From: Robinsoniella peoriensis | Lineage (GTDB): Bacteria; Bacillota; Clostridia; Lachnospirales; Lachnospiraceae | Length of the DNA: 64,000 bases | Assembly: GCF_042680125.1 (NCBI RefSeq) | Contig: NZ_JBHTNY010000010.1 | Direction: 5' to 3' (one strand) | Part shown: in pieces, positions 44,013 through 52,500 of the stretch | Position numbering within the stretch: the first letter of the stretch is position 1 | How the letters are laid out: each line of letters opens with the position of its first letter | Program-made: the position numbers and the translations under genes | The notes under the pieces: generated by a model | The model's input: the letters and a program-made list of their open reading frames with translations, nothing else | The model's database searches: none | Told to the model about the DNA's origin: nothing

Positions 44013-44127
44013 AATCATGTTTCAGGGAATTTCACACGTATTCCTGTTTTCAGACACAAAAATAAAGCCAGTGACAAAATGGTCTGATGTGAGAACACAT
44101 CTCCCTTTGTCATGAAAGTATAAAGCA

Positions 44128-44254
44128 GTCTGTAAGGCAAAGTGAAACAGGCATTTCTTTATCAAATGCCGGTCTCCGGGTTCACTTATAGCGTGAATTC
44201 ACGCATAGTTTCAACCCTGGTAACTATTTTGTTACCGCACTCTCATTTACAGAC
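44128..44254 (-). promoter_or_regulatory. Multi-helix junction in the ABC operon leader (candidate aptamer)
   Basis: Closing helix: TTACAGAC (44247-44254) with GTCTGTAA (44128-44135), 8 bp. Enclosed hairpins are GGTAAC/GTTACC (44219-44236), GGGTT/AACCC (44178-44217) with an inner GCGTGA-ATTCACGC palindrome, and GGCATTT/AAATGCC (44150-44170). A four-way junction of this kind upstream of a terminator is typical of riboswitches. I cannot match it to a known class (no T-box, SAM, lysine or cobalamin core seen). Confidence 0.6.
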
Positions 44255-44265
44255 ACACTTAACAT
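44224..44265 (-). CDS. Possible 13-aa leader peptide of the ABC operon
   Basis: On the minus strand ATG (44265) follows AGGAAG with 6 nt spacing and reads MLSVSVNESAVTK before TAG. The frame covers the 5' arm of the closing helix (44247-44254), so a ribosome translating or stalled here would open the junction. It is about 40 nt from the transcription start. Its role as a stalling peptide is hypothetical. Confidence 0.45.
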   Translation of the reverse strand: MLSVSVNESAVTK

Positions 44266-44297
44266 ACAATCTTCCTCGCTTTATTATTAATGAGTTT

Positions 44298-44325
44298 ATT
44301 ATAACTTATAAATGCAAATTGTCAA
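44298..44325 (-). promoter_or_regulatory. Promoter of the ABC exporter operon
   Basis: On the minus strand TTGACA (44325-44320), a 16-nt spacer and a consensus TATAAT (44303-44298). Both hexamers are perfect; the start of transcription would be near 44291, giving a leader of about 415 nt. Confidence 0.85.
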
Positions 44326-44363
44326 TAGAATTTTTTTCCTAAATATCAAAAAATACCTGCGTT

Positions 44364-44396
44364 TAAAAAAAGAGAACCACAAAGCAGGTTCTCTTT
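44364..44396 (-). terminator. Intrinsic terminator of the malic enzyme gene
   Basis: AAAGAGAACC (44369-44378) pairs with GGTTCTCTTT (44387-44396); a seven-base T run follows on the minus strand. Confidence 0.85.
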
Positions 44397-44467
44397 TCAT
44401 TATTTATCTAAGTATACTCAAGCTTTATGCCATACTTGGGCCTGTTTAAAATAATTTAAAACACGCT

Positions 44468-45640
44468 CTAGATTCTGGCAACTCCGGTTTCTCTTGCTAC
44501 TTTTGCAACAGCTTCAGCTACTGCCTGAGCAACAGACTTGTCCAGTGCGCTTGGAATAATATATTCAGCACTTAATTTGTCATCCGTAACGAAAGATGCA
44601 ATTGCTTTTGCAGCTGCAATCTTCATTTCATCGTTGATTTCGCTTGCACGTACATCCAGTGCTCCACGGAAGATTCCCGGGAATGCAAGTACGTTGTTGA
44701 TCTGGTTCGGGAAATCACTTCTTCCTGTACCAACTACTGCTGCTCCTGCTTCTCTTGCAAGGTCAGGCATAATCTCTGGTGTAGGATTAGCCATAGGGAA
44801 GAGAATTGGATTTGCGTTCATTTTCTTAACCATTTCCGGTGTTACACATCCAGGTGCAGAAACGCCGATAAATACGTCAGCACCTGTTAACATTTCTTCT
44901 AAGGTACCTTTGCGGCAGTCTAAGTTTGTAATCTTAGCCATTTCTTCTTTTTCCTGGTTCATGTTATCGCGTCCCTGGTAGATAGCACCCTGTCTGTCAC
45001 AGAGAACTACATTCTTTAATCCCATAGCGATTAATAATTTGATGATAGCGATTCCGGCAGCACCAGCTCCGCTAGTTACTACTTTAATCTCATCAATTTT
45101 CTTACCAGTCAGTTTTAATGCATTTAAAAGTGCTGCAAGTGTAACAACAGCTGTACCATGCTGGTCATCATGGAAAATCGGGATATCACAGCAAGCTTTT
45201 AATTTTTCTTCGATTTCGAAGCAGCGTGGTGCGGAAATATCTTCCAGGTTGATTCCACCAAAGCTTCCAGCAAGTAAACTTACTGTCTTAACAATATCGT
45301 CTACTTCTTTAGAACGAATGCAAAGCGGAATTGCATCTACATCACCAAAAGCTTTGAATAATGCACACTTTCCTTCCATAACCGGCATTCCTGCTTCCGG
45401 TCCGATATCTCCAAGACCTAAAACTGCAGTTCCGTCTGTAACAACAGCTACCAGATTTGAACGTCTTGTGAGGTCATAGCTTAAGTTTACGTCTTTCTGG
45501 ATTTCCAGACAAGGCTGAGCTACACCCGGTGTATATGCTAAAGATAAATCGTCCTTATTTTCCAATGGTGCACGGCAGATAACTTCGATTTTACCTTTCC
45601 ACTCGCGATGTTTCTTTAATGATTCTGATGCGTAATCCAT
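44468..45640 (-). CDS. NAD(P)-dependent malic enzyme (short bacterial type)
   Basis: 390 residues. Oxidative decarboxylation of malate to pyruvate and CO2. Motifs: SLAYTPGVAQPCLEI, GLGDIGPEAGMPVMEGK, the metal-binding region FHDDQHGTAVVTLAA, and the Rossmann loop VVTSGAGAAGIAIIKLL. The family is often annotated as oxaloacetate-decarboxylating malate dehydrogenase. It lies 24 bp after the LDH/MDH-type gene, so the two enzymes probably act together at the malate-pyruvate node. Confidence 0.94.
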   Translation of the reverse strand: MDYASESLKKHREWKGKIEVICRAPLENKDDLSLAYTPGVAQPCLEIQKDVNLSYDLTRRSNLVAVVTDGTAVLGLGDIGPEAGMPVMEGKCALFKAFGDVDAIPLCIRSKEVDDIVKTVSLLAGSFGGINLEDISAPRCFEIEEKLKACCDIPIFHDDQHGTAVVTLAALLNALKLTGKKIDEIKVVTSGAGAAGIAIIKLLIAMGLKNVVLCDRQGAIYQGRDNMNQEKEEMAKITNLDCRKGTLEEMLTGADVFIGVSAPGCVTPEMVKKMNANPILFPMANPTPEIMPDLAREAGAAVVGTGRSDFPNQINNVLAFPGIFRGALDVRASEINDEMKIAAAKAIASFVTDDKLSAEYIIPSALDKSVAQAVAEAVAKVARETGVARI

Positions 45641-45664
45641 TTTTTATTCCTCCTAGATTGTCTC

Positions 45665-46618
45665 TTAAAATTCAAGAGTTGATATTATATTTTTCAGCAC
45701 GTTAGCGCTGTTTAATAACTTCTCTACTTCTTCCTCTTTTAACTGAGGTTCAAGTGTCTTAACAAGACCTGAGCTGTTGACGATGCTTGGGATACTTAAG
45801 CATACATCTTCCATTCCATACTGTCCTGTCATAAGACTGGAAACTGCCATTACGGTATTACCGCCGCGCAGGATGTTATCGCAAAGATAACGTACAGACA
45901 TAGCTATTGCATAGTTTGTGGCACCTTTATTCTGAATAACTTTGGCTCCGGACTCTCTCATTTCTTTTTCCATAGACATTAAGTTGTCTTCCTGGATAAA
46001 TTCTTCTCCAAATCCTGCTGCTTTCTCATAAGCATCGATCGTCATACCTGCAATGCTAACTAAAGACCACGGAACTACAGATGAATCCCCATGTTCGCCT
46101 AAAACATAACCATGAACATTTCTGGAACTGATTCCCAGTTTTTCTGCTACGATTGAACGTAAACGACTGGAATCAAGAAGTGTACCGGATCCGATTACCT
46201 GATTTGGTGAAAGATTTGTTACTTTTAATGTTGCATATGTAAGAATGTCTACCGGATTACTTACCAATACATAAATTGCATTTGGCGCATATTCAGCAAC
46301 CTGAGGCATAACACTTTTGATTATGTCTACGTTGGATTGTGCCAGTTCGATTCTGGTCTGACCTGGTTTTCTGGCTCTGCCGAGGGTTACGATAACAATA
46401 TCGGAGCCTGCCACATCTTTATAATCACCTGAATAAATATTCACTGAATTTGAGAATGGAGTACCCTGGATAATATCCATAGCCTCTCCTTCTGCCAACT
46501 GCTTAGCAATATCCACTAAAACGATTTCAGAACATACGCCTCCAACGGTCAGCGTATAGGCGATGGAAGATCCCACTCTTCCTGATCCCAGAATACTAAT
46601 TTTATAGCTGTTACTCAT
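45665..46618 (-). CDS. L-lactate/malate dehydrogenase family protein
   Basis: 317 residues, a complete 2-hydroxyacid dehydrogenase of the LDH/MDH superfamily. NAD loop GSGRVGSSIAYTL; catalytic His in LGEHGDSSVVPWS; substrate-loop TLGRARKPGQTRIEL. The residue equivalent to position 102 is Arg (R83), the hallmark of malate dehydrogenase, while LDH has Gln. The overall sequence, including KGATNYAIAM, is LDH-like. Together with the adjacent malic enzyme a malate role is plausible. An automatic L-lactate dehydrogenase label may therefore be wrong. The SD is GGAGGT. Confidence 0.88.
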   Translation of the reverse strand: MSNSYKISILGSGRVGSSIAYTLTVGGVCSEIVLVDIAKQLAEGEAMDIIQGTPFSNSVNIYSGDYKDVAGSDIVIVTLGRARKPGQTRIELAQSNVDIIKSVMPQVAEYAPNAIYVLVSNPVDILTYATLKVTNLSPNQVIGSGTLLDSSRLRSIVAEKLGISSRNVHGYVLGEHGDSSVVPWSLVSIAGMTIDAYEKAAGFGEEFIQEDNLMSMEKEMRESGAKVIQNKGATNYAIAMSVRYLCDNILRGGNTVMAVSSLMTGQYGMEDVCLSIPSIVNSSGLVKTLEPQLKEEEVEKLLNSANVLKNIISTLEF

Positions 46619-46814
46619 CTGTACTTACCTCCACATTTTAATGTGAAGATAATAACACATTTAGAATTTTTTTACTAGTGCCTTACGTCATTTTCATATA
46701 AACTTTACATAAATTTTACAATTCACTTATACCACATTTTTAGTTACAAATCAACTATGTATTTTTATACACTCTGAAAATCATTGATTATTAGGCCACA
46801 ACTCAATATTTTTT

Positions 46815-46855
46815 TATCAAAAAAAGCAGAAGATTTTTCCTGCTTCTGCTTTGAC
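46815..46855 (-). terminator. Intrinsic terminator of the DUF1648 gene
   Basis: AAAGCAGAAG (46823-46832) pairs with CTTCTGCTTT (46843-46852); a seven-base T run follows on the minus strand. Confidence 0.8.
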
Positions 46856-46862
46856 ATTCATA

Positions 46863-47294
46863 TTATTTATTTTTTATTCTTTTTTGCTCCCATTTCCAGC
46901 ATACCACACCGGATATAACAGCAATAACACCGCTGAGAAACAGACTTTGGTTAATACCCAGCCAGTCTGGTAACCGCATTCCCTTTGCTCCACAATAAGC
47001 CCCGGCAATAAAAACCACTTCCATCAGATTGAAATATACCAGAGTTCCAATGTTAATACCAAAAGCGCCGGCTATTGACTTTTTTTCTGATTTAAACATT
47101 TCTTTCAAAAACAGCCCCATAAATCCTGCAGCAAAAGGCAGAAGCAGCAAAACAAATTTACTGCCATATCCATCCGCCTCTCCCCTGATATTCCAATGCA
47201 TTACTACTTTAGATGGCAGAAAAAACAACCCGGCAACAGCAATAAAAAACGGGACAGCCATTAAAACAGTGAATATACGATATTCCAGTTTCAC
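46863..47294 (-). CDS. DUF1648/SdpI-like membrane protein
   Basis: 143 residues with four membrane segments. LPSKVVMHWNIRGEADGYGSK is the DUF1648 signature shared with SdpI immunity-type proteins. It lacks the second SdpI half. Function unknown; relatives are immunity or signal proteins. Monocistronic, with terminator 46815-46855. Positions 47295-47481 upstream hold no clear gene. Confidence 0.82.
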   Translation of the reverse strand: MKLEYRIFTVLMAVPFFIAVAGLFFLPSKVVMHWNIRGEADGYGSKFVLLLLPFAAGFMGLFLKEMFKSEKKSIAGAFGINIGTLVYFNLMEVVFIAGAYCGAKGMRLPDWLGINQSLFLSGVIAVISGVVCWKWEQKRIKNK

Positions 47295-47922
47295 AGCCCA
47301 TCACTCCTCTCACCCCTGATCTGCTACCATTATACCCTGATGTTGTCCCGTTTTTCAACACTAACTGCCCAAATACAGATTTCGGCGTTCAAAATACAAT
47401 TCTGTAATTCGATGCTTTACCTGTATGCTTCACTTTTGCGCTTTACTTTCATCGGCGCACCACATTCATGCTGCAATTTTATTAAAAAGCACTTTCCTGG
47501 GCTGCATTTGCGCTTCCTTCAAAATTGAAATTTTCTTTACTTCTATAATACTCATTTACCCGTTCTTTGGTATTGTCTATATCACAAACTTCGAATCCGG
47601 TCAGATCACCATTCTTATCCCGCAAGGCAAATACATCAACTTCTCCATCATTCCCGCTGGACATAGAACCGCTAAAACTTTGTCCTTCCCATACTCCGTC
47701 CTCAAAGTAACGTACTTTTTTCCCGTTATAATAATATTCGTGTTCTTTTTCATCACGCTTCAAACCATATTTTTCGTATATCTCAGTTGTCTTATCTGTT
47801 ATTTTCTGATAAATGTGGCTTAACTGCAGAAAGTACCTGCGCTGAAGAGATGCGGCTGCTTCAAAAACGGAATCCCATTTCTGGTAATTCACATCATAGT
47901 TTTCGGATCCGTAAACCAGTGC

Positions 47923-48018
47923 GTCCAGATTATAATAAGCATCATCCTGTACGCAAAGACAGCGCTATAACAATAGCCGGGAACCAGAGTCCAGATTATA
48001 ATAAGCATCATCCTGTAC
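47923..48018. repeat. 30-bp direct repeat flanking a 36-bp insert
   Basis: Two perfect 30-bp copies (47923-47952, 47989-48018) with a 66-bp period. Homologous deletion or replication slippage between them would repair the reading frame of the surrounding gene. Confidence 0.9.
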
Positions 48019-48339
48019 CGTACTTAATTTATCGCATATGTCATGCATAGACTCTTCCAGGCTGTCCAGTTCATTCTGAAAACCGGGATTGCTCCAATCT
48101 TTTTCTTTTCCAAGCAGCGTCTTCCGGTCAGCTTCCTTTTTTTCCAGGTCTGCCTTTAGTTTGAGAAACTCAGAATTCACTTCATCGAAAGATTTTTTTA
48201 ATGCTTTTTCCTGGGAATCATCTCTTTTTCCATCCTCCATAGCGCTCTCACAAGCGTAGGTCTCAGCTATATCGGTCACATTTGATCCAAATACCGACAT
48301 ATCCTTCATCCAATAAGTATCCTCACTACTGTCTGAACT

Positions 48340-48425
48340 GGCTGCACTGACTGCACTGACTGCACTGATTTCATTGACTGCGCTGATATCCCTTACACCA
48401 CTTACTTCACTGACTGCGCTGATTT
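48340..48425. repeat. 9-bp degenerate tandem repeat
   Basis: Repeated units of the ACTGCACTG type encode the I/V-S-A-V-S/N-E/A pattern of the interrupted gene. In-frame copy variation is likely. Confidence 0.7.
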
Positions 48426-48630
48426 TATTTATCCGGGATGCGCCTTCGCATCCAGCAGTCTCTTTTTGTCCGGCTGCAAATGCCGTCACTGTCACCCCTG
48501 CCAGGACAACAACCCCACAGATTCCCCCGATTACTTTGCCTGTACTTTTGACTTTACCATTTTTGTTATCCGTACATTTCATTTCTTTCATGACTTCTTA
48601 TCCTCCTTATTGTTTTTTCATATCAGTTTA

Positions 48631-48687
48631 TTCTATCGTAGTAGAATATCTCAAAAACATTCTACTACGATAGAACGTTTTTGTCAA
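48631..48687 (-). promoter_or_regulatory. Promoter with paired operators for the interrupted gene
   Basis: On the minus strand TTGACA (48687-48682), a 17-nt spacer and TAGAAT (48664-48659). A perfect 17-bp inverted repeat covers it: TTCTATCGTAGTAGAAT (48631-48647) and ATTCTACTACGATAGAA (48659-48675). Each arm is itself pseudo-palindromic (TTCTA-N6-TAGAA), so two repressor dimers can bind, one over the -10 and one just downstream. The sequence recalls BlaI/MecI-type operators with a TACTAC-like core; no such repressor gene is in the window. Confidence 0.7.
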
Positions 48688-48846
48688 GATTATGTAATAA
48701 TGATATTAAATAACACATACGAAGCTGCGAAAGATTTGATATTATGATACGTTTTTCTTAAACTAAAGCCAGTTGATCCAGTCCTGATAAATACCTCATT
48801 CATATATTCACCCCAATCTTAGAATAGACCCAAATACAAAAGCAAA

Positions 48847-49310
48847 TTGGTGTATGTGCTTGTAACCGCCCCTATGCTTGCCATCAAGATCAGCTCTAAC
48901 TATTACTTTTATCAGACTGAAAACTACACCGCCGTATTTTACTGTGACATTTTAATGCTGCTGGTGATCGGAATTGCATTAAAGCTTTTTACCAATCAAC
49001 TGATGCAGTGGTGTTTTAGCTACATTAGACAGTTTCCAACTTCATGGAGAACGCGGTCGCCGCCTGCGCCGCTGTCCCCGAGGGGAAGCGTATCCTTTGC
49101 TTCACCGCCGTGGATACCAGGCTGCTGCTACTTGAAATGACAAATCCCTATGTAGGCGAAGTTATGATGGACAAACGAGGTCTGCCAGCCAAGTAGAAGA
49201 CATGGCTGGGGCAGCCGAAGCGTTGCGGCTTTTGTAAAAAGATGCGACGGAAATCTGGTGTATGAGATGGCGAGGGCATATTTCGGGTGCGGCTGATGCT
49301 GTGAGAAAAA
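48847..49310 (+). pseudogene. Decayed GHKL-type sensor histidine kinase (AgrC-like)
   Basis: Pieces of a sensor kinase remain in three different frames. First, a membrane part (48847-49033, ISSNYYFYQTENYTAVFYCD, LLVIGIALKLF). Next, directly joined in another frame (49035-49196), the ATP-binding N-box NFMENAVAACAAVPEGK with DTRLLLLEMTNPY. Then, after a stop, a G-box-like HGWGSRSVAAFVKRCDGNL (49200-49270). The phosphoacceptor helix region is missing. An internal deletion plus frameshifts make it non-functional. GC content is higher than in surrounding genes, suggesting acquisition. Confidence 0.75.
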
Positions 49311-49316
49311 AGTAAA

Positions 49317-49385
49317 CACTCCCTTCTTTAACGTGCTATCCTGTTCTGGGAACTCACGGTAATGAAGGGAGTGCTTTTTATTTAA
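49317..49385 (+). terminator. Terminator after the decayed kinase gene
   Basis: CACTCCCTTC (49317-49326) pairs with GAAGGGAGTG (49364-49373), followed by CTTTTTATTT. Confidence 0.8.
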
Positions 49386-49533
49386 GAGTTGAATTGATCA
49401 GCCGCTTCCGGCTCCCAATGCGCATCTACAGACGACAGGCGCTGGCACGGGACATTTTATTTTCGGCTGTCGCCGATTTCGCTGACCATTCCAGCCACTC
49501 AGGATATCTAGTACATCATTACACAATGCTGTA
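49386..49533. other. GC-richer remnant and stem-loop after the GH84 gene
   Basis: A short plus-strand open frame (from about 49419, RIYRRQALARDILFSAVADF) looks like a fragment of an old coding region I cannot identify. CTAGTACA/TGTACTAG (49509-49538) forms a hairpin overlapping the stop codon of the minus-strand GH84 gene and may act in its termination. Confidence 0.4.
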
Positions 49534-52500
49534 CTAGGACATCTTCACCTTTTTCACACTGGAATAGCTGCTATAAATTTTCTTGCTGCCAACTCTCTTG
49601 TATCTTCTCATTCTGAACTGATAAGTTGTGCCTTTTTTAAGTCCGGACTTTTTCAGACTGGAAGCAGATTTTGATTTGTATGCAATCTTTTTATATTTCT
49701 TCCTGCCCGCTTTCATGTAAATCTCAACTCCGTCACACCTTGATGTTTTCTTCCAGGTGATCTTCACCTTTTGGGTACCCGTTTTGCTCACCTTTAACGA
49801 TGGTTTTGCAGGTACGGTAGCCGTTTTCAAAGTGGAGGAAAAGCCGCCTTCTTTTATTTCCGAACCTATTTGATTGTATGCTTTTACTTTATAGCTGTAA
49901 TTTGTTCCGTCTTTGAGTCCCGTATTTTTATAACTGAGAGAAGTGGTAGTCTTTACTTTTTTCCACTCATTCCGGCGGCTATCGTAACGGTATACATGGT
50001 ATCCTTTGGCATTGGCAGCCTTTTCCCATGTAATTTTAATACTCTTAGTCTTATTGTAAGACGTCTTCAAGCCTGTTACATTTGAAGGCACCGCCACAAT
50101 TTGTTTCCAGTGTGCATATACAGTCATGTTTGCAGTGATCCGCGTGGATGCCGTAAACTGTGTTCCTCCGTCTGCTGCCGTAAACCATCCCAGGAACTGG
50201 TAACCATTTCTGGATGCGGCTGGCAGTACGGAAATAACGCTTCCTTCATTGACCGTTATGCTTGGTGTATTGGTATTTCCGCCGTTTGCATGAAAGTTAA
50301 CTACATATGCCGGTACCGGCTTCTTCCCCCATACTGCGGTAAAGGTAATATCCTGAACCAACCTGTACTCGCTGCCAGGCTGATAAGTATTCATACCGTC
50401 GTTCCATCCCTGGAAAACAAATCCCTCTTTTGTATAACTGTTATCCGGAAGGGCAAATGAACTTCCCGCCAAAATGGTTACCGGTTCCGGAGATTCGCCT
50501 GCTGCTCCTTCTCCGCCTTCAAAATAGGCTGTCACCTCAGTCTCCGGAACATCGCTGAACCATTCTGCTGTGAATACGGTATCCATTCCAGGAACGAGAT
50601 AAGTATCTCCAGGCTGATAGATGCCGTTTCCGTCATTCCAGCCGTTGAACGTAAATCCTTCTTTCACAAAAGTATTGTCCGGTAACACAACCTGTGCTCC
50701 CTCTTCCCCTGTAATGGAAACCGGAGCATCACCAATTGCCCCTTCTCCGCCTTCAAACGATAATGTATAAATCTCAGCGATTTCTTCCTGCCACTGTGCA
50801 GTAAATATCACATCATAGGAAGGAACCGTATAAGCATCCCCAGGCTGGTAAATTTCTTCTCCATCTGCCCATCCCATAAATGTGAAGCCTTCTTTTGTAA
50901 AGGTATTATCCGGAAGTGCGATCTGCTGTCCTTCCTTTCCCGTCATGGATTCCGGTGCATCTCCGGTTGTTCCTGCTCCGCCTTCAAAAGTAATCTGGTA
51001 AGTCTGTTCTTCCTCTTCCGGAATAATCTCATATACATAAAATTCCGCAGCCGAGATAAATTTATCATTGCCGGAATCCCCTCTGGTAGAAGTTGCCCTG
51101 ATCTGGATTCTTCTGGCATTTATCGTATTGAATATGATTTCTTTTTTATCAGCTGTATCGCTAAAGGTTCCGGTTTCTCCCGGCACTTCCATGAAATCGT
51201 CCCCATTTTCCGTAGGGCTGTAATAAAGCTGATAGCCAAGGATTCTTCCATTGATATTATTGGGTCTCGGTACATATTCCAGTTTGCGGAGTATGCGTGA
51301 TTTTCCAACATCGATTGTAAATTCATTACGGATATTATTTGGAATATCCGGTTTTACAGCTGCACTTCCTGACCAGTTGCTGTGCCAGTAGGTGGTTTCA
51401 TTGCCATCCACTGCCTGATCTGCATTGCCGTCCGCACCGCTGCCTTCCTGGCTTCCCGCCGTGGCAATTAACTCACCGGAATTGATCTTCGTGAGCGTTC
51501 CTTTGATTACCAGGGCATCTACTGCCTCTGCCAGTCCCGCCAGTTTTTCATCCAGCTCTTTCTGTTTTACATCCTCTTTTTCAAGTATTTCTTCTGCTGC
51601 CGCAACAGCCTGGATTACAGCCTGATAGGAATCTTCTGTATAGAGTTTCGCATCCAGCTCTTTTGCTTTGGCTACTGCTTCCTGAAGTTGTGTCTTGTCA
51701 GCCGGAATATCTTTCAGTTTTTCCAATGCATCGGTAATCGCAGCCAATGCTGCCGCTACCTCTTCCCTGGAAGCTTGTGCATATCCAATTACGCCTTCTG
51801 CGTCATCCATGGCATTTTTCAATGCGGCATAGGTTTCTTTAGTGTAGTATTTTTCGTCAATCGCTAAGGCTTGAGTGTACTTTTCAATTAAAGATGATTT
51901 GTCCTCCGGTACCACCGGGTCCGGTTCTGCTGTTACCAGATACATCTCATGAAGTTCCGGTGCTGTCTGGCTCCAGGAAATTTTTATTTCATAGACATCG
52001 CTTGCTTCCTGTCCGAAGTCTTCCAATACATTCAGGCTTTTATTTAAAGTGCCGATACTCTTCCAGTCGTCTTTGCCGTAACGTATGGAAACATCCGCAT
52101 CCGATAGGGTATTCGGGCTTTGAAGAATGGTAATCCCAGTCACTTTTGTATTGCCTGATACCCGGTAGGTAAGGCTTCCTTCTCCTTCTTTTTTGGATGA
52201 GCGGTAGGTTGTGGACACGTCATTATCGGTTATATAAGAAGGCCGGTGCCCTTTTTCTTCCACATCAGTGGTCATAAACGTTGGATTGTTTTCAACCGGT
52301 ATATACTCGTTGTCATTGATTTCCAGCTCATTAAAGCGAATCCATCTTGCATTATAGTCTTTGGTCACCGATATTTTAACATATCTGGCTTCCTGGTTTA
52401 CCGGTTCTGCTGTAGATAACGTGTAATAAGATATTTCGTGATCCGGAAAACATTCATCAATGGTCACCTGCCCCGGATCTTTATCCGGATTGCCAATCGT

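Larger units (their letters stand above)
47482..48591 (-). pseudogene. Exported coiled-coil protein gene interrupted by a 66-bp duplication/insertion
   Basis: The 5' part (48591-47965) encodes 208 residues: one N-terminal membrane/signal segment (KVIGGICGVVVLAGVTVTAF), a low-complexity IsoAlaVal/Ser repeat, and a coiled coil, ending SGSRLLL-stop. The 3' part (to 47482) continues the same frame with a globular YYYNGKKVRYFEDGVWEGQ region. Between them a 30-bp direct repeat (47989-48018 and 47923-47952) flanks a 36-bp insert with an in-frame TAG. Removing one repeat plus the insert (66 bp) restores an uninterrupted frame of about 347 residues. The gene has a promoter with paired operators (48631-48687), so it was, or can again be, regulated and expressed. 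No family recognised. Confidence 0.75.

Noticed and set aside
43906..44265. T-box or other known riboswitch for the ABC leader
   Set aside because: The GGGTGGNACCGCG T-box core and the cores of the SAM, lysine, glycine and cobalamin classes were looked for by eye and not found. Left as unclassified.
44468..46618. Straight annotation of the second enzyme as L-lactate dehydrogenase
   Set aside because: The specificity-loop residue is Arg, so a plain LDH label is not safe; kept as LDH/MDH family.
48847..49140. Intact 97-aa membrane protein gene
   Set aside because: It starts at TTG without a good ribosome binding site, and its C-terminal half is an out-of-frame reading of a kinase N-box; better explained as a pseudogene.
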